Part shown: in pieces, positions 32,273 to 33,518 of the stretch
Position numbering within the stretch: the stretch's first letter is position 1
Layout of the letters: each line of letters begins with the position of its first letter
Assembly (NCBI GenBank): GCA_021783475.1
Contig: JAJXTU010000010.1
Location: 1 to 33,518, forward strand
Direction: 5' to 3'
Origin: a bacterium
GTDB lineage: Bacteria > Thermodesulfobiota > Thermodesulfobiia > Thermodesulfobiales > Thermodesulfobiaceae
DNA: 33,518 nt
Made by a program: the position numbers and the translations under genes
The notes under the pieces: model-generated
Seen by the model: only the letters and a program-made list of their open reading frames with translations
Told to the model about the DNA's origin: nothing
Databases searched by the model: none

Positions 32273-33518
32273 ATGGTCAGCGATAACGAAAGAAAGCTTT
32301 CTAAGTTTAGTTTTGGAAAGTTATGGAATACCATAGGTTCAAGATTAACGCTATCAATCATTTTGATTATTGTAATTTTAGGTGCATCCGTTATGCTTGT
32401 CTCAGATTACGTAATAAAACAAAGTGTAAAAGATCAAACAATTGCTGCAATGCAAGAGACCACAAAGGATTCAGTCGCAGGGATAAACAACTACGTAACA
32501 AATAGAATTGAAGCTCTTCAAAATCTTGCAAAAAATCCATCATTTCAAACTAATGATCCAAAGGTTATAACAGATACTCTAAAATCGGTCTTTCCGATGT
32601 TTCCAGAAGCTGAACTTATATTCTTTGCTAAAACCGATGGCAGCTACATTACTGATACAGGACCAGCCAATGCGAACTTATCCGATAGAGATTATTTTAA
32701 AGAGGCTATGTCCACCGGAAAAACCGCAGTATCATCTTTACTAATATCCAAAAGCACTGGGAAAAAAATATTTGTAATTGCTGTACCCGTATTGGATCAG
32801 TCAGGTAAAACAATAGGTGTCATTGCTGATGCCGTAAGGGCTGATGCCATAGATGAAATGATATCAAATATAAAATTTGGCAAATCAGGATATGGCTTCT
32901 TACTCGATAAGAGCGGCCTCTTTGTAGTGCATCCTCTTAAAGAAATGGTTATGAAAGAAAACATTACGAAAGTTAGCAAGCTTATAACACCATCCCTTGC
33001 TGAGCTTGGCAAGAGGGTAGTAAGTGAGCCCACAGGATATGGCACCTATAGTTTTCTCGGACAGGAAAAGATATTGGTGTGGGATAGGATTCCTTCTACT
33101 GGATGGGTATTAGCAATCCCTGTTTTATTATCAGACTTTTACTCAGGACTATATAGTCTTCTCACAATAATATTTTTAGCTATCATAATAATCTCTATAA
33201 TATCCTTCATAATATTTAAGTTCATATCAAGAAGCATTACAAAGCCTCTTTCAGAGATAGTGGAAGTAAACAAGAAGATTTCAGAAGGGGACTTAAACGT
33301 AGATATAAATACGAATTATTTTGGTGAGTTGGGGATTCTTTCAGGTAGCACTAAGAAGATGGCAGAGAACACAAGGTCTGTGATACAGAGCTTAAAGGGT
33401 CTTGTATCAGATCTACAAAATGCATCTGAAAAGGTAAAAGAAAACGCAACCATATTGTCTCATTCATCAGGAGAGGTCTCTCAGGCAGCTTCGAATACTG
33501 CACACGGAGCAGAGGAGA
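32273..33518 (+). CDS. Methyl-accepting chemotaxis protein, 3' end outside the window
   Basis: Starts at ATG 32273 behind AAGGAGGGCC and is open to the end of the window (415 codons seen). Helix 1 is residues about 22-45 (GSRLTLSIILIIVILGASVM). A double-Cache periplasmic sensor domain follows (about 48-290; landmarks LSDRDYFKEAMSTGKTAVSS, GKSGYGFLLDKSGLFVVHP and WDRIPSTGWVLAIPV). Helix 2 is about 293-318, a HAMP domain about 320-372 (ITKPLSEIVEVNKKISEGDL), and the start of the signalling coiled coil comes next. The methylation and hairpin-tip regions lie beyond the window. Ligand unknown; dCache receptors commonly sense amino or organic acids. Confidence 0.93.
   Translation, partial: MVSDNERKLSKFSFGKLWNTIGSRLTLSIILIIVILGASVMLVSDYVIKQSVKDQTIAAMQETTKDSVAGINNYVTNRIEALQNLAKNPSFQTNDPKVITDTLKSVFPMFPEAELIFFAKTDGSYITDTGPANANLSDRDYFKEAMSTGKTAVSSLLISKSTGKKIFVIAVPVLDQSGKTIGVIADAVRADAIDEMISNIKFGKSGYGFLLDKSGLFVVHPLKEMVMKENITKVSKLITPSLAELGKRVVSEPTGYGTYSFLGQEKILVWDRIPSTGWVLAIPVLLSDFYSGLYSLLTIIFLAIIIISIISFIIFKFISRSITKPLSEIVEVNKKISEGDLNVDINTNYFGELGILSGSTKKMAENTRSVIQSLKGLVSDLQNASEKVKENATILSHSSGEVSQAASNTAHGAEE

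Overview
The window is AT-rich, gene-dense DNA from an anaerobic, low-GC, two-membrane (diderm) bacterium. Three things support this: a SecB-like chaperone, a double-cubane-type oxygen-sensitive ATPase/reductase pair, and at least two UGA-decoded selenocysteine genes. The mix of sulfite-exporter-family permeases, lactate permeases and selenoproteins would suit a thermophilic sulfur/sulfate-reducing lineage such as Thermodesulfobium. That assignment is inference from gene content and was not checked by a search.

Layout. 1-457: start of a secreted beta-lactamase-fold protein (minus, partial) whose SxxK serine is Asn. 599-5872: a housekeeping run ribBA-ribH-recG-rsmD-coaD-coiled-coil protein, with start/stop overlaps through most of it. 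5875-7761 (minus): SecB-like chaperone and a polytopic membrane protein ending in a LuxR-type DNA-binding domain. 7844-13592: a small orphan protein, then an HlyD/ABC/ABC-2 exporter locus whose permease lies beyond an opposite-strand methyltransferase and downstream of selD. selD itself carries an in-frame UGA and a SECIS-like hairpin.

13633-18459: two divergent modules of the same composition (TauE/SafE permease + accessory membrane protein + universal stress protein). 18474-22768: a PhnD-like binding protein, a NarX/DegS-type histidine kinase, a NarL-type regulator and an anion permease broken by a one-base frame change at an ATGATGA junction. 22769-23643 (minus): two coupled Gate-domain membrane proteins. 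23741-24391: queC. 24377-24595 (minus): a 72-residue [2Fe-2S]-type protein that appears only when a UGA is read as selenocysteine. 24760-26768: double-cubane-cluster reductase and its ATPase activator.

26788-28391: umuDC-like pair under a near-consensus promoter flanked by a 12-bp inverted repeat; the UmuD partner resembles an already processed UmuD' without the catalytic Ser. 28471-31824: two convergent LctP-superfamily permeases sharing a 36-bp perfect palindrome. 32273-end: a methyl-accepting chemotaxis protein running off the window.

The most notable items are the short selenoprotein on the minus strand at 24377-24595, the mirrored TauE/stress-protein modules next to a split tetrathionate/thiosulfate-sensor-like three-component system, and the UmuD' mimic with its paired operator-like repeats. 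No tRNA, rRNA, CRISPR array, insertion sequence or phage gene was seen.
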